A DNA stretch of 64,000 nucleotides from Takakia lepidozioides (GCA_030704615.1 CM060731.1:95582756-95646755); one strand, 5' to 3'. Counted from the first letter of the stretch, positions 11,062 through 23,285 are shown. Program-made: numbers and translations. Notes: a model not told the origin generated them from the sequence alone.

Positions 11062-11464
11062 TGTATGGCAGTATCCGGATAAAGGCATTTGTCTTCTGGA
11101 CTTGTTTGGCGGAATCAGTACCGGATTGGCTGTTGTGTTATAGGCAGGTGAACGAGTTCGGCGTTACTTGTATGTGGAGAGGGATGAGACTGCATGACAC
11201 GTTTCACTTTGCCATGTTGCTTAGTTGGTGCAGCGGTACCCTGAGTTATTGTCGGTGTCTGCAATTCGTGGATATCAGTAGGCCTTGCCAGCAGACATTT
11301 TGTTGCTGGGGGCGCAGGATTTGGAGCGGGTTGGCTCCATTGATCTGGTAGTGGCAGGTTGGCCTTGCCAAGGGCATTCATCAGCCGGGCATGGCAATGG
11401 ATTGCGAGACTCGAGGTCGGGTCTGTTTTGGGAGATGGTGCGGGTTTTGCGCCACTTGCAGCTT
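11062..11464 (+). pseudogene. C5 cytosine DNA methyltransferase, N-terminal part (motifs I-IV)
   Basis: ICLLDLFGGISTGLAVVL (11086-11140) is motif I, the S-adenosylmethionine loop of C5 methyltransferases. YVERD (about 11176) fits motif II. SIDLVVAGWPCQGHSSAG (11333-11386) is motif IV, with the catalytic Cys of the PCQ triplet encoded at 11366-11368. The following LRDSRSGLFWEMVRVL matches the D-R-G-LF-E segment after motif IV. In-frame stops include a TAG at 11141, where a CAG is the likely ancestor. The reading continues at 19454 after an inserted element. Position between protease and RT shows it is part of the retrotransposon polyprotein. Confidence 0.85.
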
Positions 11465-13609
11465 TGTAGTGTGAAAAGAAGGGGCGTGAATCCCCTTCTG
11501 TATAATTCTAATTGTGCTTCCTTCCATTCTAAGCGGAGCAAAAGAAAGAAGGTTCTTCTTTTCTGTCCTACTGTCGTCAGTTGGCTGTGGGTTTCCCTCA
11601 GCTCCTTCGTGATCAGAGTTCAAGCAATCCTCATCCACGCCGCAGCGGAAGAGAAGACATGGATGGGGAGTCAAATTGTTGTTCACTCTTGGTTCTACCT
11701 TTTACACAACATCCTCTACCTGCAGGTACAGCACCAACTATGCTGCCACGATGTATTCAGTGATGCAATCAGCCCTATGTCAGTGATAAACACTGCCCTT
11801 GTGGGCAGTTCCCTTGGTCTGCAACACGTCGGAAGCCCCTTTTTGTAATGAGATCACGGTCTAGGTGGGTGGACAGCTCAGATCTGCCATGAACTGCAGG
11901 CCCACTAGTTTGATCATTCAGGGTTCATGTCTTCTTGACCTTGCCTCTCCATTTGTCCATCCCTCATCAACCCTTCTCCCTTTTCACTTTTTCTTTCTCT
12001 CAAATCCTTTTTCCTTGGTGTGTGGATTCCTCACTTTTTCACAACAGCATGGCTATGATGCAATGCAAATGCACATCCAGCCAGGCATCCAGTGCATCCA
12101 TCATTGAAGTCAACCTTGGTTACAAGACATGATCTGCCCCTCTGTCGGTCTTTCTCTTTTTCTCTCTCTCCAGTGACTGGTCCTTGCACTATCTTTCCCC
12201 AAGTGGATCCTATTTGGCCAAGGTGCTTCACAACCCTTCTACAGATCTCAAATCACACACCCTGACAACTCTCTTTTTCTCCCTCAAATGCAAACCTCAG
12301 TCATTCACATGTTGAGAACACTTCTAAATCAGATCCAAACCCCAAAACAGTATTGACTTTTCTTCCCCATCCACGTCATCCCTCTCTCAGTTCTTCAAAT
12401 CCGTTTCTGTCTGACCATCCCTGTTCTCCTTTATCCACCAAGCTAATTCTACACTGGCTCCACTGTTTTAACATCCAGGGCTGGTTTGCTTATGCTGGCT
12501 GAAGACACTGAAAAAAAGAAAATGAACACAACAACAGCAACCATTCTGACCCTGATGTGAGCTATCCTTGTCCCCTCTATCTTTTTCCTAATGACAGTGT
12601 AACAACAGGTGCATCCATCTCCACCCTATCCTGGTTTGAATTCCAGTGTCTTCATTCCATTTTCAAAGGCCTTTTCTACTCCTCACATTTCTGTCCCCTT
12701 CAGCAGATACAAGACAGTTCCAAAAACTTCACAAAGTCATTCTAAGTGCCCAAAAAGAGAGACCAACACTCTTAGAACTTATCTGTCTTATACTCGTGTG
12801 AAGCGGTGGTTCTGCCTGCTAAGCTGGCACCTCACCATCGCTGTCAGCAGCCATATTCAACGCTTCTCCTCATCTTGATTCCAGTTCTCATCATGTCATG
12901 ACGGCTTGCTTCATTAGCTGGCAACATCCTTGTGCTTGCCAACCTCTACCCTATCCCTCTACATGTGTACTTCTGCCCTAAGGATTGATGTGCTCCTACA
13001 GCTCTAAGACAGAAGGCTACTACAAGTTTTAATTACAGATGACCTGAGTCGCATCCACACCAGCCTGCACTTCTCATTCCCCAACAGCTGTTGTTGCGCT
13101 CCATCTCCTCATAACTGTACTCTTCAAGACAATGGCGGCAGCGGTAGTGCACTGCTCTTAGCACCTGCTCAGCTTTCAAAATTGATATCACCACGCAGAA
13201 AGAGGCACCGCTTCTCCTTGCACAAAATGCCAAGCAGATCCCTTAACGTCGCGCTTTAAGGCAAGCTGATTCACATGGTGCAGGTGTAAGTTCCCAAGCC
13301 AGCCTGCCTGACAACACTACGGCAGCAGCTGTGAAGAGTTGCCCGTCGTCTTCCTCCTCGTTTTCCTCAGCTCGAGTTTCTAGGTTAAACATACGCGACG
13401 AAAATCATTCATTCCAAGGATGAAAATGCGCATGTTATGACTTAGCCATATTTTGTCCTGGCAGAGCAAGAGCATAGTGTTCCCATGGAATTACCTGTAG
13501 GCCTGGGTAATTCTCTCCCGACATTAGTACCAGGCACTCCCTTCTTCACCAATGCCGTAATTTGATTCCCAACAAAAATTTCCATGTTACTCCCCTGCAT
13601 TACACTACA
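11465..13609 (-). repeat. 3' LTR of the nested non-autonomous element
   Basis: About 2,145 bp, matching 17317-19453 with only scattered one- to five-base differences, so the insertion is young compared with its host element. The outer end retains TGTAGTGTGAAAAG, absent from the inner end of the other LTR. Confidence 0.85.
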
Positions 13610-14257
13610 TGTAGTGTGTCTCCCTTTTTAAGTGTCAGGGTCCTCACTGACCACCTTCACCAGCTGAACACCTACTGGTGATATGAAAGGTTTCAAGTCG
13701 TGCCTACCTCTTACCCATTCCCTGCCTGCTTTATCTTTCAGCCTGCACCATCGGCCAGCTTCCCTTCCAGGATCATAAGGTACTCCCAACAGGTACATTG
13801 TGTTGATTCCCTTCTGTTTCTGTGCTCCAGCTATCTTGGAGAGGTCCGTCTGTGATATTGTTTCTGATTGTCTTGCCTTGGCCTTCAGCAAAAGAAAGCC
13901 CTCTCTGCTCATAATCTTCAAGGCCACTTCTGTCTGGCTGGTGCAAGCAGTGTTGTTCTCAAGCTGACACCACCATCTGGTTTCCATGTAGCTTATCATG
14001 CCAATTTCATGGCCTTCCTCCTTGGCCATAATTTTCGTGCTCCATCCCTGAGCTTGCATCGTCGTCCAGCCCTTCCTGTTCAAGTGACAGCGTGACGGTC
14101 CATCTTTTCCGCCGGCTAGAGCAATTCCAATTTGTGACAATACCTTCTTCCTCTTCTTGTAGTTCATGCCAGGCAGGTCCTGATCTCCTTCCCCTACAAA
14201 CCAGCGTTTCCCAATTTTGTTGTTGCTCCCCTGGCTCCTTGTTTTGAATCTCAGCTA

Positions 14258-14773
14258 TCACTTGTGCTCCCATCGACATTCGCACCTTTCGTGCTGCTCA
14301 TTTCCTTCCTGCTCCATTTGTTGAGACAGTTGTGGGGTCTGTCCTTCAGAGCCATGCTGTGCATAACCTGCAATCATTTCTCTCCATGACCCCACTTTTC
14401 TGTGAGACATATTGTCACACATGTGTTGTGCACCCTTCATGCTTCCACGTTTGGCATACCTGTCAACAATGGAAGTATCCATAATGATATCTGGTGCAAT
14501 ACCAGATTTGATACTGTCATCATGGACCTCTTCGACTCTTACCAGGTCTGTCAGGTTCGCACATGCATTCAACACACACAGGAACGTCACCTGTTTGGGC
14601 TTCTCTCCTTCATCTCCAGCATCTGTAGAAAGCTCATTGCCTCTCTGAATTGCATCTGCTGGCATAGCCTTAGCTCCTTCAGTTACAATGTCAAAGCACT
14701 CTTCAAGGCCATTAGCACCCGTGTGATGCCAATGATCTAGGTATGCTTGGGGATGATGGCACTCAGCCTGCAT
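14258..14773 (-). pseudogene. Captured PPR protein fragment inside the nested retrotransposon
   Basis: About 80 residues follow the plant pentatricopeptide (PLS-type) pattern. VTFLCVLNACANLTDL is a helix pair start, HDDSIKSGIAPDIIMDTSIV follows, then DRYAKRGSMKGAQHMCDNM and SWREMIAGYAQHG. That is roughly two repeats (residues 60-140 of the frame). PPR proteins bind organellar RNA; only a fragment is present and its flanks are not PPR-like. It lies antisense to the window, in the same direction as the host retrotransposon, as expected for transduplicated gene pieces. Confidence 0.75.
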
Positions 14774-15393
14774 CGTTGCTTTATCTCCATTCTTGACTTC
14801 AGTGACAAAGTAATGATCTTCTTGGCCTTCCCTTTGCCATGAATGTTTTGTCCAACAATGCTATAGTGTCCTGCATTTCTGGTTTCTGAGGTCTCGTCCT
14901 TGAACCTTCCTCCTCCAATCCCAGACTCCAACTATGAGTACTTCCAGTCTGCACATCACTCTGAACAACAAGCTCTCTTACCTTCATCTCTCCTTCATAC
15001 AGCACCACCGAGTCACCCTTTTCACGACCTTCTCCACTTCTTTCCTCAATAAACTGTCACTTAGTGGAGCGGCTGTTCCAGAGCTGCTCTGCTCTTGCTT
15101 TTTCAGCTCCATAGGCTGCAGATTACTCTCTACAGAGACGTGACTTGTATTGAGCTGCCTCCCACACAAGACATGCAGCTCCTTCACTTCAATGCTTGAG
15201 TTTGCACTGAGCATTCTCAGATCTCCTCGTGTACCCGGATCCCATACACTTTGCTGGGCACAGTTCATTGGCTGACCTCTGAACGTTCAGTCAACCAGGG
15301 TTTTCTCAGCAGAAAGGCCAACCTTCTCTTTCTGATCCCTATGCATCCTCTCCATCCCAAGATGCATCTCTCTAAGAGAGTCAAACTTTGCTG

Positions 15394-16992
15394 CTAGTTT
15401 CCCCATTTTCCACAGAGTGTTGAACCGTGAGAAGATTTCAAATCTTTCTTGTGAACGGTACTCAAATCTCCCATCCTTTGTTTTGTGGGTGGGAATTCAA
15501 GTATCCTTGTATCAACATCTACAGTTTCAAGGGCTGGAGAGACACTCTGGCTTTTGGCACGAACTGGTGATTTCAGCGGACTTACATCTGATCCCAAGTT
15601 GTCATGCAAGCTGATGTCTCTTGTGCACTCAACCAACATCCACTTGGACATACCATCTTCCTTGTCATCCTTCTCATGTGCTATATTGGTCGTATGTCCT
15701 CCTTTACTTGAGTGTTCCGAACTCCTTTTGTATTCAGGTTCATTGTCCTCCCTTTGTCTTGCATTGCGCACATCTCACTCCTCCCATTCCCAATTGGTGT
15801 CCACATGTGTGTCTTTCTTTACACTCCATATGACCCTTCTTGGATGAACAAAAGGCAGTGACCTGCCCATCTACATAGCATTGGTCGTCCAACTGAAACT
15901 TCCTACTTCTGAACTCTTCTTCACTCAATAAATTTTGACCACACAACCCTTGCACGTTGTCGTTGATGACATCAAGATTTCTGTATATTGGTGTGGTGGC
16001 GGTATCATGATCAAGACAATCATCCCTTGCTTCTAACTCTTGCTTGGTTCCACATTTTTTCCGCATGTCTTGCTCTATCTCCAACTGTGCATCCTTTATG
16101 TCTGATTCCAGAGGTGCATCTTGATCCAGACCCTTTCTCGTTTGAGCGAGCAATGTACACTCTTCCTCTACCCATCCCATCAGATCTGCCCAAGACTCCT
16201 TGTCATCTTCGTCTCTCAGGACACTCACTTCACAGGTTGTACCACCAACCCTTGGCGAGTTGGTGACGCTCTGCCCATACTCTTCAATTCCATCAGATCT
16301 GCCCAAGACTCCTTGTCATCTTCGTCTCTCAAGACACTCACTTCACAGGTTGTACCACCAATCCTTGGCGAGTTGGTGACGCTCTGCCCATACTCTCCAA
16401 GCATGTCTTGATCTACATGTGCCCTTGTAGAAGACCTTAGGATCTGCACAGGAACTTGCAATCTAGGTGCACACTCTTCATTGACACCTGATTGATCCTC
16501 TATTGAACAAAAGATGTCTTCCATGATCTCTTCCTCTACATCACAAAACACATTCACAACGTTTGTGCCAAGAGGACTTACACATTCGAACTCCATCCTT
16601 CTGCTGCTCTTCGACTCCCATTGTTCCAACATTTCACAGCCTGAATCTTGCATTCCACATGTTCCCATTTGCAGCCCCAGCCAGTGATTCTTTTCACTTC
16701 GGATCTGATTCTGTCTTGATGGACATGCAGTGCAACACTCTACTTGCTGCCTTGTTTTGTTCAAGTTGAGAACTCGAGGAAGCATTGCAGGGACTTCACT
16801 GGTGTGGTTCTTCTCCCTAAAGCACCTCCGTGACATTGTTTTGTGATCTGGTATAGGTTTATGATCAATAGAACTCACAGGTGTGAACCTGTTGTGCTTA
16901 TCCTTCTCAATCAGAGATAATTTCTCTTCCATCCCTGTAACAGACTCTTCCACATTGGTATCTATCTCATCAAACTTCCTTGCTAACATCAC
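15394..16992 (-). pseudogene. Unrecognised internal coding remnants of the nested element
   Basis: Open stretches at 16225-16992, 15740-16306 and 15394-15771 on the minus strand encode hydrophilic, acidic, Cys-containing sequence with no domain I recognise. A 113-bp tandem duplication (16178-16290 and 16291-16402) repeats a piece containing SVLRDEDDKESWADL. The region may be the degenerate Gag tail. Confidence 0.4.
16178..16402. repeat. 113-bp direct tandem duplication
   Basis: Two adjacent copies starting CATCAGATCTGCCCAAGACT at 16178 and 16291 differ at a few positions. The duplication keeps neither the reading frame nor an obvious motif. Confidence 0.85.
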
Positions 16993-17252
16993 TTCATCTT
17001 ACTTGATTGATCTTCTCCTCCAAATTTCAAGATTATGGCTACTTGAAAATCATGCCAGCTCATGGGCCTTGGTTTTTGTATACGATGCCAAGTATCCGCC
17101 CGTCCCTTGAGATTCAGCCATGCCGATACAAATAACTTGTGCTTATCATAGCTCCGGATTTCACCATCCCTTTTCAGATTCTGGATCCAGCTGTAAACAT
17201 CCTCATCCTCCTTCCCGTAAAATGGAATGTTAGTCACATTGCTCGCAATCAC
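16989..17252 (-). CDS. Gag-like N-terminal domain of the nested element
   Basis: The 87-aa frame just inside the primer-binding site has the Retrotrans_gag pattern: IPFYGKEDEDVYSWIQNLKR, then LFVSAWLNLKGRADTWHR, then SWHDFQVAIILKFG. In autonomous elements this domain continues to a zinc knuckle; here the frame stops and only remnants follow. It would give some capability for particle packaging but no polymerase. Confidence 0.65.
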   Translation of the reverse strand: MIASNVTNIPFYGKEDEDVYSWIQNLKRDGEIRSYDKHKLFVSAWLNLKGRADTWHRIQKPRPMSWHDFQVAIILKFGGEDQSSKMK

Positions 17253-17304
17253 TCCCCTATCTTGCTACACTAAATCCTACATTTCCCGGATCAAAGACCG
17301 GCCT

Positions 17305-17316
17305 GCTCTGATACCA
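17305..17316 (-). other. Primer-binding site (Met-tRNA type)
   Basis: TGGTATCAGAGC on the minus strand, directly inside the 5' LTR. This is the standard initiator Met-tRNA complement used by plant LTR retrotransposons. Confidence 0.85.
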
Positions 17317-19453
17317 AAAGAAGGGGCGTGAATCCCCTTCTGTATAATTCTAATTGTGCTTCCTTCCATTCTAAGCGGAGCAAAAGAAAGAAGGTTCTTC
17401 TTTTCTGTCCTACTGTCGTCAGTTGGCTGTGGGTTTCCCTCAGCTCCTTCGTGATCAGAGTTCAAGCAATCCTCATCCACGCCGCAGCGGAAGAGAAGAC
17501 ATGGATGGGGAGTCAAATTGTTGTTCACTCTTGGTTCTACCTTTTACACAACATCCTCTACCTGCAGGTACAGCACCAACTATGCTGCCACGATGTATTC
17601 AGTGATGCAATCAGCCCTATGTCAGTGATAAACACTGCCCTTGTGGGCAGTTCCCTTGGTCTGCAACACGTCGGAAGCCCCTTTTTGTAATGAGATCACG
17701 GTCTAGGTGGGTGGACAGCTCAGATCTGCCATGAACTGCAGGCCCACTAGTTTGATCATTCAGGGTTCATGTCTTCTTGACCTTGCCTCTCCATTTGTCC
17801 ATCCCTCATCAACCCTTCTCCCTTTTCACTTTTTCTTTCTCTCAAATCCTTTTTCCTTGGTGTGTGGATTCCTCACTTTTTCACAACAGCATGGCTATGA
17901 TGCAATGCAAATGCACATCCAGCCAGGCATCCAGTGCATCCATCATTGAAGTCAACCTTGGTTACAAGACATGATCTGCCCCTCTGTCGGTCTTTCTCTT
18001 TTTCTCTCTCTCCAGTGACTGGTCCTTGCACTATCTTTCCCCAAGTGGATCCTATTTGGCCAAGGTGCTTCACAACCCTTCTACAGATCTCAAATCACAC
18101 ACCCTGACAACTCTCTTTTTCTCCTCAAATGCAAACCTCAGTCATTCACATGTTGAGAACACTTCTATAAATCAGATCCAAACCCCAAAACAGTATTGAC
18201 TTTTCTTCCCCATCCACGTCATCCTCTCAGTTCTTCAAATCCGTTTCTGTCTGACCATCCCTGTTCTCCTTATCCACCAAGCTAATTCTACACTGGCTCC
18301 ACTGTTTTAACATCCAGGGCTGGTTTGCTTATGCTGGCTGAAGACACTGAAAATAAAGAAAATGAACACAACAACAGCAACCATTCTGACCCTGATGTGA
18401 GCTATCCTTGTCCCCTCTATCTTTTTCCTAATGACAGTGTAACAACAGGTGCATCCATCTCCACCCTATCCTGGTTTGAATTCCAGTGTCTTCATTCCAT
18501 TTTCAAAGGCCTTTTCTACTCCTCACATTTCTGTCCCCTTCAGCAGATACAAGAGACAGTTCCAAAAACTTCACAAAGTCATTCCTAAGTGCCCAAAAAG
18601 AGAGACCAACACTCTTAGAACTTATCTGTCTTATACTCGTGTGAAGCGGTGGTTCTGCCTGCTAAGCTGGCACCTCACCATCGCTGTCAGCAGCCATATT
18701 CAACGCTTCTCCTCATCTTGATTCCAGTTCTCATCATGTCATGACGGCTTGCTTCATTAGCTGGCAACATCCTTGTGCTTGCCAACCTCTACCCTATCCC
18801 TCTACATGTGTACTTCTGCCCTAAGGATTGATGTGCTCCTACAGCTCTAAGACAGAAGGCTACTACAAGTTTTAATTACAGATGACCTGAGTCGCATCCA
18901 CACCAGCCTGCACTTCTCATTCCCCAACAGCTGTTGTGCGCTCCATCTCCTCATAACTGTACTCTTCAAGACAATGGCGGCAGCGGTAGTGCACTGCTCT
19001 TAGCACCTGCTCAGCTTTCAAAATTGATTATCACCACGCAGAAAGAGGCACCGCTTCTCCTTGCACAAAATGCCAAGCAGATCCCTTAACGTCGCGCTTT
19101 AAGGCAAGCTGATTCACATGGTGCAGGTGTAAGTTCCCAAGCCAGCCTGCCTGACAACACTACGGCAGCAGCTGTGAAGAGTTGCCCGTCGTCTTCCTCC
19201 TCGTTTTCCTCAGCTCGAGTTTCTAGGTTAAACATACGCGACGAAAATCATTCATTCCAAGGATGAAAATGCGCATGTTATGACTTAGCCATATTTTGTC
19301 CTGGCAGAGCAAGAGCATAGTGTTCCCATGGAATTACCTGTAGGCCTGGGTAATTCTCTCCCGACATTAGTACCAGGCACTCCCTTCTTCACCAATGCCG
19401 TAATTTGATTCCCAACAAAAATTTCCATGTTACTCCCCTGCATTCACACTACA
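17317..19453 (-). repeat. 5' LTR of the nested non-autonomous element
   Basis: Partner of 11465-13609. Its inner end lacks the final ten bases (TCACACTACA) seen in the other LTR and passes straight into the primer-binding site. The outer end reads CATTCACACTACA, then the target repeat GCTT. Confidence 0.85.
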
Positions 19454-20300
19454 GCTTCATCAAGCTGTATCTCCAACATACATCTTGGAGAATGTGCCAC
19501 TGATGGGCGATTCTCGGGCCAGGGTGATGGCCAGTGTGCATCAAGTCCGGTCGTGGCTTGGGTCAGCAGTGTTGCTAGATGCAGCTACAGTGGGTCACGG
19601 GCTCATCGTCCACGGCTATGGTGGACTAACTTGATGCCACCCGCACTGCTCAAGCGTGCATTTGATGGGGTGCAGTGGCCAGCACATCTCACAGTGGATA
19701 GCATTCCGGACACAGGGAGGCAGTCTCAGCATGTGAGACACGATGACCGTTCGCCTTTGGCAGTGGTCAACAAGGTGGGTCAACCACGAGCAGCATTACC
19801 TACACTGCTCAGCTTCCCAGGACCTGGCCTCATGTGGGATGCTCAGTTGCAGCAGTTAGTGGAGCCTAATGCTGACAAGCGTGAGCGGGCAATGGGTTTT
19901 ACCACTGGTACCACGGCGATGTCGTCTCTTTCTGAGGCATCACGTCGTCAAGTGTTGGGGCAAGCAATGGATCTCAATTGCTTGACTTGGATTATCAGCT
20001 TGGCTATGGCTAAGCAATGCAGAGTGCGGAGTACACTTCCCTCGATGGTCTCTCTGCCTACCGAGACAATACAGGCAGTGAGTGGGGGCGAGCATGTGAG
20101 GACCACGGGGTGCATGCATCCATGGCACATGTGGGAGGTGCTCGAGGTTCAGAGGGAGTTGGCAGCCAAGGTGGCGATGAAAGATGAGGTTGGGGATTTT
20201 TCTCGGGTGGAGGAAGTCCTTGAGGATGAGATGATGGGGCAGGATGAGGCCTTGTCACTGACTGAGCAGGTAGGGGGTACTGCTCAAGAGGTTGCAACAT
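19454..20300 (+). pseudogene. C5 cytosine DNA methyltransferase, C-terminal part (motifs VI-X)
   Basis: This continues the domain interrupted at 11464. YILENVPLM (19475-19500) carries the ENV of motif VI. AHRPRLWWTN (about 19600-19632) fits motif VIII. NADKRERAMGFTTGTT (19870-19917) is motif IX-like, and SRRQVLGQAMDLNCLTWII (about 19938-19998) is motif X, the C-terminal half of the cofactor pocket. The spacing of motif X at the far C terminus is the classical Dnmt1/CMT/bacterial order and not the rearranged DRM order. A weakly conserved acidic stretch leads into RT. Confidence 0.85.
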
Positions 20301-20399
20301 AGCAACCACTGGACGCGTCCTCTACCTCTGAGCCCACTGGACTTAAGGTTGCAGTTACGGAGGACAATTGGGAGCCTGACATTGGACCCATTGTCACCG

Positions 20400-21335
20400 G
20401 AGGAGAGAGACGACGTATACGGCGGTTCCTGAGGGCTTACAGGAATTGCTTTGCCTTCAGTTTGAAGGACTTGGGAGCACTGAAGGGTCAAGAGATCCAT
20501 ATTGAGTTGGCCACTGACACGCCAATCTTTCGGAGACCCTATAGATACAGTGACATGGAGAGGTCTTTGATTCAGATGAGGACTCAAGATCTCTGGGAGG
20601 CAGGTTTGGTGGAGCTCTCTGGTGGAGAGTATGCTTTAGCCACAGTGATGCCAGCCAAGAAGGATGTCTATGGCAATTGGACGAAGAGACGTATGTGCGG
20701 TGATTACCGGCCTGTAAATCGTCAGACCAAAGTCCGATAAGTATGCCATGCCAACACCAGAGGAGATCTTTGATGCCATCGGCATGCTAAGGTCTTTAGC
20801 ACTTTGGATTTACGATCCGGATATCACCAGTTGCCAATCAAGGAGGCGGACAAGCAGAAGACGGCATTCTGGGGGATCAATGAGCACGGCAATGATTGCC
20901 TATATCAGTGGCGGTTTTTACCATTTGGGCTTAAGAATGCTCCTGCAGATTTTCAGAGAGTCATGGATAGGATTCTAGCAGGGGTGGACTTGCTCGGTGC
21001 TACATAGATGACATCATCATCTTTAGTGTTACGATGGAGGAGCATAAGAGACACCTTCAGGTGGTATTGGAGCGCTTGAGAGCGCACGGATTGAAGTAGC
21101 GCACGGATTGAAGTTGCATCCGGGGAAGTGCAAGTTTTTCCACAACCAGATTGAGTATCTGGGTCACATGATATATCCTGGAGGATTGGGGGTACAACAG
21201 ACTAAGGCAGAGGCCATTGCACAAATTCCACGCCCCACGGATGTGAGCTGAGTTCGAGCTTTGATGGGGTTGAAAACTATTATAGATGGTTTGTCAAGGG
21301 ATTTAGTACCATTGCAAAGGCTCTAACCAAGCTGA
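20400..21335 (+). pseudogene. Reverse transcriptase of the methyltransferase gypsy element
   Basis: Ty3/gypsy RT blocks are in order: RRMCGDYRPVNRQT (20690), STLDLRSGYHQLPIKEAD (20798-20850), WRFLPFGLKNAPADFQRVMD (20915-20970), CYIDDIIIFS (catalytic D-D, about 20998-21025) and YLGHMIYPGG. The usual F/YVDD box reads YIDD. A 17-bp tandem duplication (AGCGCACGGATTGAAGT) at 21081-21114 and other indels split the frame. RT copies the RNA genome into DNA. Confidence 0.85.
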
Positions 21336-21340
21336 CCAAG

Positions 21341-22174
21341 GTGGACCAGGAGTGGCAGTGGGAAGATGAGCAGGAACGAGCTTTTCAAGAGCTCAAGGCG
21401 AGGTTGACCTCGGCGCCTATCCTGAGACGACCTATCAGGGGGCGTCCCTTTCAGCTGCATACGGATTGGAGCATGCTGGGGCTTGGAGCGGTGTTCACAC
21501 ATGTGGATGATGAGGGAAGAGAGTTCGTAGTGGCTTATGCTAACCGCTCGAACAACGCTGCAGAGGCTAAGTACAGCTCATATGAGGGAGAGTGCTTAGC
21601 TGCAGTGTGGGCCGTGGCACACTTCAGGTGCTATCTATACGGCAATCTTTTCACCCTTGTCACGGATTACCAGCCACTCAAGTGGTTGATGGAGTCAGAC
21701 AAGCTTACGGGGAAGCTTGCACGGTGGGCACTCATACTCCAGGAGTATGACTTTCAGGTTGTGCATCGACCGGGTTTGGTCAATCGGGATGCGGATGGAT
21801 CGAGTCGCAATCCATGCATGAGCCAGCAGGATGACACTGGAGCTCGGTGGCATGGTGAGATGGACGAGGAGATGGTGCCGGGATGGCATGCATCTGCATT
21901 TTTGTGTATCTTGGCATCGGGAGGTCAGGTTGGACCTACAACAGGGATGACTGTAGACGGAGTGTCTGAGGACCCTGAGGCTAGTGATGAGCCAGGTGGT
22001 GCCAGAGATATACATGAGGATTCGGTTGTGTTGGACTACCTCCGCACGGGAGACACGGCAGCCACTTTGACTGCCAGGGAGAGGGATCGGATCCTGCAAC
22101 AAGCCAAGAGGTTCTACATCCTACTTCGAGTGTGGGAGGATGGTCGGGTGAGGATTGTGCCTCACCCCACATAG
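21341..22174 (+). CDS. RNase H domain and RT-integrase linker (intact stretch)
   Basis: A 277-aa open frame starts in the RT connection (EQERAFQELKARLTSAPIL). The gypsy RNase H acidic residues are visible in LHTDWSMLGLGAV (D), SSYEGECLAAVWAVAHF (E) and LVTDYQPLKWL (D), followed by VVHRPGLVNRDADGSSR. About 90 residues of acidic linker follow. The frame ends at a TAG (22172) that looks like a mutated CAG before the integrase. RNase H degrades the RNA template during reverse transcription. Confidence 0.8.
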   Translation: MDQEWQWEDEQERAFQELKARLTSAPILRRPIRGRPFQLHTDWSMLGLGAVFTHVDDEGREFVVAYANRSNNAAEAKYSSYEGECLAAVWAVAHFRCYLYGNLFTLVTDYQPLKWLMESDKLTGKLARWALILQEYDFQVVHRPGLVNRDADGSSRNPCMSQQDDTGARWHGEMDEEMVPGWHASAFLCILASGGQVGPTTGMTVDGVSEDPEASDEPGGARDIHEDSVVLDYLRTGDTAATLTARERDRILQQAKRFYILLRVWEDGRVRIVPHPT

Positions 22175-23285
22175 CGTGCACGGTTAGTGCGGCATGCCCA
22201 TGAGGAGTTGGGGCTTTTTGGAGTGCGACGCACTCACAGTTTACTGCAAGGGCAGTATTTGGTGGCGTGGTATGCATACAGAGGTGCAACAGTTCGTGGC
22301 TAGGTGCATGGTGTGTGACAGGGTGCGTGCTTCATTCACACCCCTACACCACAGTTTGCATCCTTTACCAATCATGGGATTGGGCTACAGGTGGAGTCTT
22401 GACTTTGCAGGACCGTTGCCACTGACTATGCGCCACACAGATATGTGTTGGTGATGGTGGAGCACTTCTCCAAGTGGATTGAGTTGGTTCCATTGCCTGA
22501 CAAGGCTAGTGAGGGGGCTGCATATGCATTCTTGGATCGTGTGCTTAGCCGATTTGGTGCTCCAGCTGAGGTACTCACGGACCGAGGGAGAGAGTTCTTG
22601 GGGGAGTTTAGGCTTTGTGTGATAAAGCCTTGATAGACCACCGCACCACTTCTCGGGATCATCCTGAGGCCGATGGCTTAGCAGAGATAGTTGTTCAGAC
22701 GGTGAAGAGGGGTTTGTGCAAGTATGGCTTGAAGAAGGGACACCTAGGAGATTGGGATCTTCAGGTTCCTTGGTTAGCCATGGGCTACAGGTTCAACAAA
22801 CAAACATCACTTGCCTCCTTCTCACCATATTTCCTTCTCTTTGGCCGAGAGCCGGATTTGCCTACAGCCATTCGTAGGGACACTGCTCAAGTCCTTAACC
22901 TTGACGATCCGGATGTGTGGGTACGTGCATGTGATCAGCGTGCAGAGTTGTTCAAGAAAGTATGCCCATGGCTTTTGAGAACCTTGCCATTGCACAGCAC
23001 CGTGATACGTTGAGGTATGTCACTATACGTGGTGGAGGATATCGTCCTGGGGTTCGGAGGTTTAGCCCTGGTGACTATGTTTATTTGCAGCAAAATGCTC
23101 CTACGACTCTGGATGTTACTGCAGGGCGTGTTATTCTGAGGGTTCGAGAGGTGTTGCCCTTAGGGGTCCTGATCTTGGAGGGTCGGGATGGCATGACTTG
23201 GAAGGACCATGTGCGTAATTGTGCGCCATGTCACCTTCCCAATGTCGATGGCAGAGTTGACCCAAACTTGGCAGTGGTACCTGTA
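22174..23285 (+). pseudogene. Integrase of the methyltransferase gypsy element
   Basis: An HHCC zinc domain is visible as HAHEELGLFGV followed by FVARCMVCDRV (22190-22325). The catalytic core shows WSLDFAGPLP, VLVMVEHFSKWIELVPL and VLTDRGREFLGEF (about 22395-22610), then RDHPEADGLAEIVVQTVKRG with the glutamate (about 22648-22715). The C-terminal domain includes RRFSPGDYVYLQQ and a WKDHVRNCAPCHLPN end. Several frameshifts occur. It inserts cDNA into chromosomes, and the adjacent PHD finger may steer it. Confidence 0.8.

Larger units (their letters stand above)
11465..19453 (-). mobile_element. Non-autonomous LTR retrotransposon nested in the methyltransferase domain
   Basis: It has 2.1-kb LTRs (11465-13609 and 17317-19453), over 97% alike by eye, with TGTAGTGT...ACACTACA ends. 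A target duplication GCTT flanks it at 11461-11464 and 19454-19457. The primer-binding site TGGTATCAGAGC (minus strand, 17305-17316) is complementary to initiator Met-tRNA, and a purine tract AAAAAGGGAGA lies by the other LTR (13620-13632). The 3.7-kb interior holds a Gag-like start and a PPR fragment but no RT, RNase H or integrase, so it depends on another element for mobility. Confidence 0.85.

Noticed and set aside
11469-13300. Small plus-strand proteins found twice (11285-12132 and 17328-17974)
   Set aside because: They lie inside the two LTRs of the same nested element, which explains the duplication. No domain is visible and their direction is opposite to the element.
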